Positions 23,574 to 32,126 of a stretch of 64,000 nucleotides of DNA are shown piece after piece. Every line of letters begins with the position of its first letter. The stretch's first letter is position 1. Position numbers and translations under genes: made by a program. This DNA comes from an uncultured Clostridia bacterium (lineage in GTDB: Bacteria; Bacillota; Clostridia; Christensenellales; Borkfalkiaceae). Location: positions 186,001 through 250,000 of the forward strand of contig CAKQJE010000001.1 of the NCBI GenBank assembly GCA_934247225.1, given 5' to 3'. The notes beneath the pieces are model-generated. The model was not told where the DNA came from. It did no database searches and saw only the letters and a program-made list of their open reading frames with translations.

Positions 23574-23993
23574 ATGAAAATTAAAAAGAATGATACCGTA
23601 TATGTAATTGCCGGTAAAGACAAGAAGACTTCGGGTAAGGTTATTTCCGTTGATCCCGAAGCTAACAAGATCAAAGTCGAAGGCGTATGCGTTCAGATGA
23701 AGCATCAGAAAGCGAGAAGAGCCAACGAGACGAGCGCAATCGTCAAAGTTACGGGTTCTATCGACGCTTCGAACGTTCTGGTCGTTTGCCCCGCATGCGG
23801 AGAACATACGAGAGTAGGTTACTCGCTCGTCGGCGACAAGAAGATCAGAGTTTGCAAGAAGTGCGGAAAAGCTCTCGACGTCAAAGCCGAAGTAAAGAAA
23901 GCTACCAAGAAAGCGGCGGCAAAGAAGACCGACGACGCGGCAGCTAAAAAGACGAAAAAAGCCGCAACCAAGAAAGCGGATAAAGCCGAATAA
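23574..23993 (+). CDS. rplX: 50S ribosomal protein L24 with basic C-terminal tail
   Basis: 139 residues. The KOW part (KKNDTVYVIAGKDKKTSGKV) and the second half with two CxxC pairs (CPACGEHTRVGY, CKKCGKALD), a zinc-ribbon form, make a complete L24. Residues about 104-139 add an Ala/Lys-rich histone H1-like tail (KKATKKAAAKK and similar repeats) that L24 proteins usually lack. The tail is probably disordered and rRNA- or DNA-binding; its origin by repeat expansion is inference. Confidence 0.95.
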   Translation: MKIKKNDTVYVIAGKDKKTSGKVISVDPEANKIKVEGVCVQMKHQKARRANETSAIVKVTGSIDASNVLVVCPACGEHTRVGYSLVGDKKIRVCKKCGKALDVKAEVKKATKKAAAKKTDDAAAKKTKKAATKKADKAE

Positions 23994-24004
23994 GGAGAAA
24001 TAAA

Positions 24005-24601
24005 ATGGCAGACAAAAAGACTCAGGTTGCTAAAGAAACTGCAACCGATTCGAAGTATGTTAGCAGAAAGAAGGAACTGTACGAGAAAGAAGTCGTTCCG
24101 TATCTCATGAAACATTTCGGATACAAGAACATCAATCAGTGCCCCAAGCTCGTTAAGATCACGATCAACAACGGTCTCGGCGACATTAAAGACAATGCGA
24201 AAAGCGTACAGCTCGCTCAGCAGGAGCTTGCCCTCATTTCGGGACAGAAAGCCGTTCTTACGAAAGCTAAGAAGTCGGTTGCGAACTTCAAGGTAAGAGA
24301 AGGAATGAACGTCGGCGTTAAAGTTACGCTCAGACAAGACAGAATGTATGATTTCTTCGACAAGCTCGTTTCCATCGCTCTTCCGAGAGTAAGAGACTTC
24401 AAGGGCGTTCCGTCCAAGAGTTTCGACGGCAGAGGAAACTATGCAATGGGCGTTAAGGAACAGCTTATATTCCCTGAAATCCAATACGACCAGGTTGAAA
24501 AGGTAAGAGGTTTCGATATTTGTATCGTAACCACCGCCAACACGGACGAAGAAGCGAGAGAACTTCTTAAGGCAATGGGAATGCCTTTCAAAGCTAATTA
24601 A
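24005..24601 (+). CDS. rplE: 50S ribosomal protein L5
   Basis: 198 residues, about 18 longer than usual at the N terminus (ADKKTQVAKETATDSKYVSR) before the conserved LYEKEVVPYLMKHFGYKN. The rest, with GQKAVLTKAKKSVANFKVR and DFKGVPSKSFDGRGNYAMG, is normal L5, which binds 5S rRNA and the P-site tRNA. Confidence 0.97.
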   Translation: MADKKTQVAKETATDSKYVSRKKELYEKEVVPYLMKHFGYKNINQCPKLVKITINNGLGDIKDNAKSVQLAQQELALISGQKAVLTKAKKSVANFKVREGMNVGVKVTLRQDRMYDFFDKLVSIALPRVRDFKGVPSKSFDGRGNYAMGVKEQLIFPEIQYDQVEKVRGFDICIVTTANTDEEARELLKAMGMPFKAN

Positions 24602-24615
24602 GGAGAACACGAATC

Positions 24616-24801
24616 ATGGCAAAAACAGCAATGATAAATAAACAGAAAAAGACACCGAAATTCTCTACCAGAGGATATACGAGATGTTCTATCTGCGGAA
24701 GACCGCACGCCGTTCTGAAAAAATACGGAGTATGCCGTATCTGTTTCAGAGAATTAGCTTACAAGGGACAGATTCCCGGCGTAAAAAAGGCAAGTTGGTA
24801 A
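24616..24801 (+). CDS. rpsN: 30S ribosomal protein S14, zinc (type Z) form
   Basis: 61 residues with CSICGRPHAVLKKYGVCRIC, two CxxC pairs that bind zinc. This is the short S14 form typical of Gram-positive bacteria. Confidence 0.97.
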   Translation: MAKTAMINKQKKTPKFSTRGYTRCSICGRPHAVLKKYGVCRICFRELAYKGQIPGVKKASW

Positions 24802-24819
24802 GAGGAGGTTTAGATTAAA

Positions 24820-25218
24820 ATGACAGATCCTATCGCAGATATGCTCACTCGTATCAGAAACGCGCTTACGGCTTCTCACGACACGGTCGAAATTCCCGCG
24901 TCGAACATGAAGAAATCCATCGCGCAGATACTTTTAGACGAAGGTTACATCACCAAGTACGACGTTGTTAAAGAAGAAGGCGACGTACAGGGCAAGATCG
25001 TAATCGAATTGAAATACGGACCCAAGGGCGAAAAAGTCATCAACGGACTTAAAAGAATATCCAAACCCGGACTCAGAATCTATGCGGGCTGCGAAGAGCT
25101 TCCCAAGGTTCTCGGCGGACTCGGAATCGCTATTATTTCCACTCCCAAGGGTGTAATGACAGACAAAGAGGCAAGAAAGTCCAACCACGGCGGCGAAGTT
25201 CTTGCTTACGTCTGGTAA
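24820..25218 (+). CDS. rpsH: 30S ribosomal protein S8
   Basis: 132 residues, MTDPIADMLTRIRNALTASH at the start and STPKGVMTDKEARKSNHGGE at the end; primary 16S rRNA binder and, in E. coli, the regulator of the spc operon. Confidence 0.98.
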   Translation: MTDPIADMLTRIRNALTASHDTVEIPASNMKKSIAQILLDEGYITKYDVVKEEGDVQGKIVIELKYGPKGEKVINGLKRISKPGLRIYAGCEELPKVLGGLGIAIISTPKGVMTDKEARKSNHGGEVLAYVW

Positions 25219-25231
25219 GGAGGTCGAAACA

Positions 25232-25774
25232 ATGTCAAGAATAGGAAGAGAGCCGGTCGAAATGCCGGCAGGAGTAACTTTAACGGCAGATAACGGCTTG
25301 CTTACGGTAAAAGGACCTCTCGGAACGCTTACTCAGGATTACGACGCAGAGCATATTTCTTTCAGCGTTGAAGGAAACGTAGCTCACGTCAAGAGAAATT
25401 CCGAAGAGGACGCAATCAAGGCTAAACACGGCTTGTACAGAGCCCTTCTTCACAACATGGTAGTCGGCGTAACCAAAGGCTACGAGAAGAACCTCGTGGT
25501 AAACGGCGTAGGTTGGAAAGTCGCTCAGACCGGCAAGGACATCACCCTTTCGGTCGGTTTCAGCCACAACGTAGTCGTCAATCCTATCGAAGGAATAACT
25601 CTTACCGCGGTATCTCCCACGGAGATCAGCGTTAAGGGTATCGACAAAGTTGCCGTCGGTCAGATAGCCGCAAATATCAGAGCCATCAGAAAGCCCGAAC
25701 CTTACCACGGATACGGTATCGCTTACAAAGACGAAGTGATCGAACGTAAGGAAGGCAAGACAGCGGGTAAATAA
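25232..25774 (+). CDS. rplF: 50S ribosomal protein L6
   Basis: 180 residues beginning MSRIGREPVEMPAGVTLT, ending PEPYHGYGIAYKDEVIERK. The ATG at 25232 follows AAGGAGG; an earlier frame start at 25202 lies in the end of rpsH and is not needed. Confidence 0.97.
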   Translation: MSRIGREPVEMPAGVTLTADNGLLTVKGPLGTLTQDYDAEHISFSVEGNVAHVKRNSEEDAIKAKHGLYRALLHNMVVGVTKGYEKNLVVNGVGWKVAQTGKDITLSVGFSHNVVVNPIEGITLTAVSPTEISVKGIDKVAVGQIAANIRAIRKPEPYHGYGIAYKDEVIERKEGKTAGK

Positions 25775-25787
25775 GGAGTAAACTGAT

Positions 25788-26156
25788 ATGATATCGAAAA
25801 TTGATAAAAATACCGACAGAAAGAGAAGACATAGCAGAGTCAGAGCTAAAATCTCCGGAACGGCGGCTTGCCCGAGACTTTGCGTTTACAGAAGTCTTAA
25901 CAACATTTATGCACAGATCATCGACGACGTAAAGGGTAACACCCTCGTTGCATGCTCAACCAAAGAGAAAGCCGTTGCGGCTCTTCTCGGCGACAAGAAC
26001 AAGTCGGAGCAGGCTAAGGTTGTCGGAATCGAACTTGCTAAGAAAGCTACGGCAAAGGGAATCGAAAACGTCGTATTCGACAGAGGCGGTTACCTTTACA
26101 TCGGCAGAGTAAAGAGCTTAGCGGACGGCGCCAGAGAAGGCGGCTTGAAATTCTAA
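25788..26156 (+). CDS. rplR: 50S ribosomal protein L18
   Basis: 122 residues; RKRRHSRVRAKISGTAACPR and the terminal VVFDRGGYLYIGRVKSLADG, the 5S rRNA-binding L18 pattern. Confidence 0.97.
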   Translation: MISKIDKNTDRKRRHSRVRAKISGTAACPRLCVYRSLNNIYAQIIDDVKGNTLVACSTKEKAVAALLGDKNKSEQAKVVGIELAKKATAKGIENVVFDRGGYLYIGRVKSLADGAREGGLKF

Positions 26157-26172
26157 GAGGAGGAAGCGAAAA

Positions 26173-26694
26173 ATGGCAAAAGAAAATAACAGACCTCAAA
26201 GAAAGCAAGATCGCGACGACGGTCTTTGCAAAAAACTTATAGCCGTCAACCGTATCACCAAAGTTGTAAAAGGCGGACGTAAAATGCGTTTCGCTGCTCT
26301 CGTGGTCGTTGGCGACGAGAACGGCAGAGTAGGATGCGGAAGCGGAAAGGCGAACGAAGTTCCCGAAGCAATCGAAAAGGCTACCGCTCAGGCTAAAAAG
26401 GCTATGCGCAAGGTTTCGCTTGTCGAAACCACCATTCCCCACACCGTTATCGGTAAATTCGGCAGAGGATCCGTTCTTATGATGCCCGCCGAAGAAGGTA
26501 CCGGAGTTATCGCGGGCGGTCCCGTCCGTGCGGTAATGGAAGCCGTAGGCATTAAGAACATCAGAACCAAATCTCACGGAACGAGCAACCCCGTAAATAT
26601 GGTTAAAGCAGTTATAGCAGGTCTTAACGAGCTTAAAACCGTAGAGGAAGTTGCGGCTCTCCGCGGCAAAACCGCCGAAGAGATTTTAGGTTAA
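26173..26694 (+). CDS. rpsE: 30S ribosomal protein S5
   Basis: 173 residues; NRITKVVKGGRKMRFAALVV (dsRBD-like N-terminal domain) and NIRTKSHGTSNPVNMVKA; located at the mRNA entry and ram interface. Preceded by GAGGAGG. Confidence 0.98.
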   Translation: MAKENNRPQRKQDRDDGLCKKLIAVNRITKVVKGGRKMRFAALVVVGDENGRVGCGSGKANEVPEAIEKATAQAKKAMRKVSLVETTIPHTVIGKFGRGSVLMMPAEEGTGVIAGGPVRAVMEAVGIKNIRTKSHGTSNPVNMVKAVIAGLNELKTVEEVAALRGKTAEEILG

Positions 26695-26708
26695 GGAGGT
26701 ACTTTGAG

Positions 26709-26891
26709 ATGGAAAAACAGGTTAAAGTAACTCTTGTCAAAAGCACGATAGCATGCCTTCCCAAGCAGAAGGCTGTAATCGCGGCTTTGGGACTCAGAAA
26801 AATAAATCATTCGAAGATTTTTACCGATAACGCGACGCTTCAAGGTCAGTTGGCTCTCGTTTCGCACATGGTAAAGGTTGAGAACGTATAA
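26709..26891 (+). CDS. rpmD: 50S ribosomal protein L30
   Basis: 60 residues, VKVTLVKSTIACLPKQKAVI, the bacterial short L30. Starts after AAGGAGG, 14 bp from rpsE. Confidence 0.96.
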   Translation: MEKQVKVTLVKSTIACLPKQKAVIAALGLRKINHSKIFTDNATLQGQLALVSHMVKVENV

Positions 26892-26903
26892 GGAAGGTGT
26901 ACA

Positions 26904-27350
26904 ATGAGAATTGGTCAATTATCGCCTGCAGAAGGCGCAAGAACTTCCAAAAAGAGATTAGGTCGCGGTATCGGCTCCGGACTCGGCAAAACGAGCGGTA
27001 AAGGCCATAAAGGTCAGTGGGCGAGAAGCGGCGGCGGAGTAAGACCGGGATTCGAAGGCGGACAGATGCCTTTGACCCGTCGTGTTCCCAAACGCGGATT
27101 CAACAATCATTTCAGAGTTGTTTATACGGTTGTAAACATTGACAAACTTTCCGCATTCGAAGCCGGCGCGGTCGTCGATTACGACGCACTTGTCGTAAAC
27201 GGACTCGTTAAAGTAGTTAAGAACGCCGCGGGACTTAAAGTTCTCGGAAACGGCAAACTCGACGTGGCTTTAACGGTTAAAGCGTCCAAATTTTCCGAAG
27301 CAGCCAAGAAAGCTATCGAAGCTGCCGGCGGTACGGCAGAAGAAGTTTAA
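26904..27350 (+). CDS. rplO: 50S ribosomal protein L15
   Basis: 148 residues; starts with LSPAEGARTSKKRLGRGIGS, Gly/Arg-rich extension, and FEGGQMPLTRRVPKRGF; normal L15. Confidence 0.97.
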   Translation: MRIGQLSPAEGARTSKKRLGRGIGSGLGKTSGKGHKGQWARSGGGVRPGFEGGQMPLTRRVPKRGFNNHFRVVYTVVNIDKLSAFEAGAVVDYDALVVNGLVKVVKNAAGLKVLGNGKLDVALTVKASKFSEAAKKAIEAAGGTAEEV

Positions 27351-27376
27351 TCTTCTTTTTAAAGCGGAGGTAGAAA

Positions 27377-28714
27377 ATGTTTGAAACGATTAAAAACGCA
27401 TTCAAAGTCAAGGAAATAAGGATTAAAATACTCTGGACTTTGCTTTTCTTACTTCTTTACAGAATCGGAAGCTACATTCCCGTCCCGGGTATCGGCGATC
27501 AGTTAATCGACAGCGAGACAGAGTTTTCTTATTTAAAGATAATGAACATGATGACAGGCGGTTCGCTTGCTAACGGAACATTGTTTGCAATGGGTATCGG
27601 ACCGTACATCAACTCATCGATCATTATGCAACTTCTTGCAGTGGCAATTCCGCCTCTTGAAAGATTATCCAAACAGGGCGAAGAGGGAAGAAGAAAGATT
27701 TCGTCTTACACGAGATACTTAACTATTCTCCTCGCGATCGTCCAATCCATAGGTATTATCGTAAGCTACGGTAACGTCTCGTCCGAAGTTGCGGAACTCG
27801 GTTCCATAATCGCAGGTTCCAAGAACGGATCCACGGGCTTTACCAGAGCGCTCGGTTATATCATTATCGTATTGTTCTATACGGCAGGTTCGTGCATCAC
27901 GATGTGGATAGGCGAAAGAATTACCGAACACGGTGTTTCCAACGGTATTTCGCTCCTCATCTATGCAGGTATCATCGCGTCGTTCGCGTCGTTCACGATT
28001 ACCGAATTCAACACGATCTTCTTATCGTCCGACGGACTTAACAAAGAAGAACTTCTGAGATATATAGGTTATCTTCTTATCGTTGTCGTTCTTTTCGGAG
28101 CGATCGTATGGATTGAACTTGCGGAAAGAAAAATCAAGGTTCAATATGCTAAGCAGGTAAAGGGAAGAAAAATGTACGGCGGTCAGTCGTCCGAAATCCC
28201 GATCAAGGTAAATGCAAACGGCGTTATGCCCCTCATCTTTGCCTTCTCGATTCTTTCCTTCCCCGAACTTTTAGGAACGCTTTTCGGTTGGAAGAGCTTC
28301 CTTACCTGGTGGCAGGTATGGCTCGGAGCTTCGTCTCCCTATCCGTTCTATTCGATAGTTTTGTGCCTGCTCATTCTGTTCTTTGCGTTCTTCTATTCGC
28401 AGATACAGTTCCAGCCGGAAGACATTTCCAAAACGATACAGCAAAACGGCGGATTTATCCCCGGAATCAGACCGGGTAAGCCCACTGCGGATTATCTCAA
28501 AAAGACGTCCGACAGACTTACTCTTTTCGGAGCGATATTCCTTGCCATTCTTGCACTTATCCCCTCGCTCGTTCTTAAACTCGTTCTGCCGAGCTTGACG
28601 TCGGGTTCGTTCAGCGCAACGGGAATGCTCATCGTAGTATCCGTAGCACTCGAATTCAACACCGCGCTCGAATCGCAGATCATGGCTAAGCAGTACAAGG
28701 GATTCCTTAAATAA
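27377..28714 (+). CDS. secY: protein translocase subunit SecY
   Basis: 445 residues with ten membrane helices, the channel of the Sec translocon. MFETIKNAFKVKEIRIKI begins the protein, RIGSYIPVPGI is the plug-region block, and GGFIPGIRPGKPTADYL is the large cytoplasmic loop that contacts SecA and the ribosome. Sits between rplO and adk, as in most Bacillota. Confidence 0.98.
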   Translation: MFETIKNAFKVKEIRIKILWTLLFLLLYRIGSYIPVPGIGDQLIDSETEFSYLKIMNMMTGGSLANGTLFAMGIGPYINSSIIMQLLAVAIPPLERLSKQGEEGRRKISSYTRYLTILLAIVQSIGIIVSYGNVSSEVAELGSIIAGSKNGSTGFTRALGYIIIVLFYTAGSCITMWIGERITEHGVSNGISLLIYAGIIASFASFTITEFNTIFLSSDGLNKEELLRYIGYLLIVVVLFGAIVWIELAERKIKVQYAKQVKGRKMYGGQSSEIPIKVNANGVMPLIFAFSILSFPELLGTLFGWKSFLTWWQVWLGASSPYPFYSIVLCLLILFFAFFYSQIQFQPEDISKTIQQNGGFIPGIRPGKPTADYLKKTSDRLTLFGAIFLAILALIPSLVLKLVLPSLTSGSFSATGMLIVVSVALEFNTALESQIMAKQYKGFLK

Positions 28715-28715
28715 G

Positions 28716-29336
28716 ATGAACATAATCTTATTGGGCGCGCCCGGCGCGGGAAAGGGTACGCAAGCCGTAAGGCTTGCCGAGAAATACGGCATACCCCACA
28801 TTTCCACGGGCGATATATTCAGAAGTAACATAAAAGAAAAAACCCCCATCGGAATGGTTGCCAAATCGTATATCGATAAAGGGCAACTCGTTCCCGATGA
28901 GGTGACGATACAGATAGTCAAGGAACGTCTCGAAAAGGACGACTGCAAAAGCGGTTATCTTCTGGACGGTTTCCCGAGAACGGTTTTCCAGGCGGAAGCT
29001 CTGGACGGATTTTCGGAAATAGACGCGGTTGTCGATATCGACGTACCTCTTCACAAGCTTATGAGAAGACTCACGGGCAGAAGGGTGTGCGGCAAATGCG
29101 GAGAAAGCTATCATATAGATTATCTCGGCGGCAGCACAAAGTGCGGCAAATGCGACGGCGAACTTATTCAGCGAGCCGACGATAACGAAGAAACGGTCGG
29201 AAAAAGACTTGAAGTATACGAAAAACAGACTGCGCCGCTGATCGAACACTACAAAAACAAAGGCAAACTTATTTATGTAGACGGCGACGGCGATATAGAC
29301 GCGGTATTCAATGCGATCACCGAAAGGTTAGGCTGA
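28716..29336 (+). CDS. adk: adenylate kinase
   Basis: 206 residues; GAPGAGKGTQA is the P-loop, DGFPRTVFQAEAL the AMP-binding block, and the LID carries four cysteines (CGKCGESYH and CGKC), a zinc-binding form common in Gram-positives. Converts ATP plus AMP to two ADP. It begins 1 bp after secY, so translation is likely coupled. Confidence 0.98.
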   Translation: MNIILLGAPGAGKGTQAVRLAEKYGIPHISTGDIFRSNIKEKTPIGMVAKSYIDKGQLVPDEVTIQIVKERLEKDDCKSGYLLDGFPRTVFQAEALDGFSEIDAVVDIDVPLHKLMRRLTGRRVCGKCGESYHIDYLGGSTKCGKCDGELIQRADDNEETVGKRLEVYEKQTAPLIEHYKNKGKLIYVDGDGDIDAVFNAITERLG

Positions 29337-29339
29337 AAA

Positions 29340-30077
29340 ATGATATATATAAAGAGCGATAAAGAAATTGAGTTAATGAGGAAACCGTGCGAGATAGTAC
29401 GCGACGTGTTGTGTCTTTGCGAAGATAAAATCAGAGCGGGCATGACGACGAAGGAACTCGATAAAATCGCCTACGATTATATTACGTCGTGCGGAGCGAA
29501 ACCGTCGTTTTTAGGATACGGCGGATTCCCCGCGGCAACGTGCATATCGATAGACGAGCAGGTCGTTCACGGATTCCCGTCCGACAGGGTAATCGAAGAA
29601 AACCAGATCGTAAGCGTGGACGTGGGAGCGTTCTTTAACGGCTTTCACGGCGACGCGGCGAGGAGCTTGTACGTAGGGCATATCAGCCCGGAAAAGAAAA
29701 AGCTCATCGACGTGACGAGGGAATGTTTCTTCGAGGGAATAAAAGGCATATGTATCGGCAGCGCGCTCGGAGATATCGGAGCGCAGGTGCAGGAACACGC
29801 CGAGAAAAACGGTTTCTCGGTCGTAAGAGATATGGTCGGTCACGGCGTGGGGAGAAATCTTCACGAAGACCCGTCCGTTCCGAATTACGGCAAGAGAGGC
29901 GTAGGCGTGAGGCTTAAAAGAAATATGACGATCGCGATCGAGCCTATGATAAACATGGGCGGCTACGAGGTCGACATAGACGGCTGGAAATGCGTAACGA
30001 GCGACGGAAAACCTTCCGCTCATTACGAAAACACCGTGCTTATCGGTGACAACGGAGTAGAAATACTGACGTTATAA
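29340..30077 (+). CDS. map: methionine aminopeptidase type I
   Basis: 245 residues. The metal ligands are visible in VSVDVGAFFNGFHGDAARS (two Asp), VGHGVGRNLHEDP (His) and AIEPMINMG (Glu), with the final Glu near the C terminus in HYENTVLI. Removes N-terminal Met from nascent chains. Starts 3 bp after adk. Confidence 0.97.
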   Translation: MIYIKSDKEIELMRKPCEIVRDVLCLCEDKIRAGMTTKELDKIAYDYITSCGAKPSFLGYGGFPAATCISIDEQVVHGFPSDRVIEENQIVSVDVGAFFNGFHGDAARSLYVGHISPEKKKLIDVTRECFFEGIKGICIGSALGDIGAQVQEHAEKNGFSVVRDMVGHGVGRNLHEDPSVPNYGKRGVGVRLKRNMTIAIEPMINMGGYEVDIDGWKCVTSDGKPSAHYENTVLIGDNGVEILTL

Positions 30078-30094
30078 GCAGTAAAACCGAAACA

Positions 30095-30165
30095 AACGTC
30101 GCTAAAATCTGATGGTAAAAAGTGTAAACTTTTTAACTTTAAAGGAAGACGCTGAAAGCGACGTT
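30095..30165 (+). ncRNA. structured spacer between map and infA
   Basis: AACGTCGCT (30095-30103) pairs perfectly with AGCGACGTT (30157-30165), enclosing a hairpin AAAAAGT/ACTTTTT (30117-30134). It stands in the unusually long 131-bp gap before infA. It may regulate infA or be a processing site; I know no family for it. Confidence 0.4.
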
Positions 30166-30208
30166 ACAAAGAGGCGAAAGCCCAAAAATAAAATTGGAGG
30201 AACAAACT

Positions 30209-30430
30209 GTGTCGAAGGACGACGTTATAGAGGCGGAAGGCGTTATCGAAGAGGCGTTACCGAACGCCACGTTCAAGGTTAAATTATCCAACGGTTATGT
30301 GATAACAGCCTATATCTCCGGAAAGCTGCGTATGAACTATATAAAGATAATACCCGGCGATTCGGTAAAGATAGAAATGAGCCCTTATGATCTGACCAAA
30401 GGTCGGATAGTCTGGCGTAGCAAAAACTGA
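30209..30430 (+). CDS. infA: translation initiation factor IF-1
   Basis: 73 residues, (V/M)SKDDVIEAEGVIEEALPN, with ISGKLRMNYIKIIPGDSV and TKGRIVWR; an OB fold that occupies the A site at initiation. The start is GTG at 30209, after GGAGG; an upstream TTG at 30194 overlaps the Shine-Dalgarno itself. Confidence 0.95.
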   Translation: MSKDDVIEAEGVIEEALPNATFKVKLSNGYVITAYISGKLRMNYIKIIPGDSVKIEMSPYDLTKGRIVWRSKN

Positions 30431-30471
30431 CAATTTTGTTAATTTAAACTTAAAATCGGAGGATCAAAAAA

Positions 30472-30588
30472 ATGAAAGTAAGACCATCAGTGAAACCTAT
30501 GTGCGATAAGTGCAGAGTCATTAAAAGAGAAGGAAAGGTTATGGTTATTTGCTCCAAGAACAAGAGCCATAAACAGAGACAGGGTTAA
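30472..30588 (+). CDS. rpmJ: 50S ribosomal protein L36
   Basis: 38 residues, MKVRPSVKPMCDKCRVIKR then VMVICSKNKSHKQRQG, with the zinc ligands Cys11, Cys14, Cys27 and His33. ATG at 30472 after TCGGAGG. Zinc-binding (C+) form. Confidence 0.97.
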   Translation: MKVRPSVKPMCDKCRVIKREGKVMVICSKNKSHKQRQG

Positions 30589-30656
30589 TTACTTTTCAAT
30601 TCTCGGGAAACCGAAACACAAAAACAAATTTTTATAAAATTCGGAGGATATACAAA

Positions 30657-31034
30657 ATGGCTCGTATTGCCGGCGTAGATTTACCAAGAGAAAAGCGCGT
30701 AGAAATCGGTATCACGTATATATACGGTATCGGCAGACCTACCGCAACCAAAATTTTAAAAGAGACGGGCGTCAATCCGGACACGAGGGTTAAAGACCTT
30801 ACGGAAGACGACGTTGCAAAACTCAGAGAATACATCGAGCATCACCTTAAAGTAGAAGGTGAGCTTAAAAGCGAAGTATCCCTTTCCATCAAGAGACTTA
30901 TGGAAATCGGTTGCTATCGCGGCGTAAGACACAGAAAGGGCTTGCCCGTAAGAGGACAGAGTTCCAAGAGAAACGCGAGAACGAGAAAAGGTCCTCGTCG
31001 TACGGTCGCCAAGAAGAAGACCGCAAGCAAGTAA
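30657..31034 (+). CDS. rpsM: 30S ribosomal protein S13
   Basis: 125 residues; ARIAGVDLPREKRVEIGITY, and GLPVRGQSSKRNARTRKGPR with the basic tail that reaches the P-site tRNA. Starts after TCGGAGG. Confidence 0.98.
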   Translation: MARIAGVDLPREKRVEIGITYIYGIGRPTATKILKETGVNPDTRVKDLTEDDVAKLREYIEHHLKVEGELKSEVSLSIKRLMEIGCYRGVRHRKGLPVRGQSSKRNARTRKGPRRTVAKKKTASK

Positions 31035-31053
31035 TAAAAGGAGGTAAACAGAA

Positions 31054-31443
31054 ATGGCTGTTAAGAAAGTCGTAAAGAAACGTAAAGAATTAAAAAACGT
31101 AGACAAAGGTCAGGTTCATATCAAATCCTCCTTTAACAATACTATCGTTACCGTTACCGATACGAACGGAAACGACATCGCTCATTGCAGTTCGGGCGCT
31201 CTCGGATTCAAAGGTTCGAGAAAAAGCACTCCGTTCGCCGCGCAGCAGGCAGCAGAAACCGCAGCTAAGGCGGCAATGGAACACGGACTTCGTTCTGTCG
31301 AAGTTTATGTAAAAGGACCCGGACAGGGCAGAGAATCGGCTATCAGAGCATTAGGAAACGTAGGCTTGGAAGTTACGCTCATTCAGGACGTATCTCCCAT
31401 TCCGCACAACGGATGCCGTCCGCCGAAACGTCGTAGAGTTTAA
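31054..31443 (+). CDS. rpsK: 30S ribosomal protein S11
   Basis: 129 residues; GQVHIKSSFNNTIVTVTDTN and PHNGCRPPKRRRV at the end, as in S11 of the platform. Confidence 0.98.
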   Translation: MAVKKVVKKRKELKNVDKGQVHIKSSFNNTIVTVTDTNGNDIAHCSSGALGFKGSRKSTPFAAQQAAETAAKAAMEHGLRSVEVYVKGPGQGRESAIRALGNVGLEVTLIQDVSPIPHNGCRPPKRRRV

Positions 31444-31461
31444 TTGGGAGGTAAATAAGCG

Positions 31462-32088
31462 ATGGCTAAATATACAGACGCAAAGTGCCGCTTGTGCAGA
31501 CGCGAAGGCGGTAAGTTATTCTTAAAAGGCGACAAATGTTACAAAACCTCTTGTCCTTTCGAAAGAAGACCGGTAGCTCCCGGACAGCACGGAGCAGACA
31601 GAAAGAAGGTCTCCGAATACGGACTTCAGCTTCGTGAGAAACAGAAGGCAAAGAGAATTTACGGCATACTCGAATCTCAGTTCAGAGATTATTACGAGAA
31701 AGCCGATAAGATGAAGGGTATTACCGGTGAAAACATGCTTTCTTTGATCGAAAGAAGGCTTGATAACGTGGTATACAGAATGGGAATCGCGGTTTCGAGA
31801 AGTCAGGCGCGTCAGCTTGTAACTCACGCTCACTTCAACGTAAACGGCAGACCCGTTGACATAGCGTCCTTCCAGGTTAAGGTCGGCGACGTTATTTCCG
31901 TTAAAGAAGGAAAGAAATCGTCTCCTTATTTCGAAGCGTTGAAAGGCTCGGCAAAGAGCGCGAAGATGCCCAAATGGCTTGATTTCGACGTTGAAAAATT
32001 AGAAGGAAAAGTTCTTGCACTTCCGACGAGAGAGGATATTGATTCGCAGATTACCGAACAGATGATTGTCGAGTTGTATTCTAAGTAA
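31462..32088 (+). CDS. rpsD: 30S ribosomal protein S4, zinc-type
   Basis: 208 residues; the N terminus has CRLCRR and CYKTSC, the four-Cys zinc (C+) form. The S4 domain lies around LDNVVYRMGIAVSRSQARQL. Initiates 30S assembly and is an autoregulator in other bacteria. Confidence 0.98.
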   Translation: MAKYTDAKCRLCRREGGKLFLKGDKCYKTSCPFERRPVAPGQHGADRKKVSEYGLQLREKQKAKRIYGILESQFRDYYEKADKMKGITGENMLSLIERRLDNVVYRMGIAVSRSQARQLVTHAHFNVNGRPVDIASFQVKVGDVISVKEGKKSSPYFEALKGSAKSAKMPKWLDFDVEKLEGKVLALPTREDIDSQITEQMIVELYSK

Positions 32089-32126
32089 TATATACCATAA
32101 CAAATAATCAGGAGGTATATTTTTCT

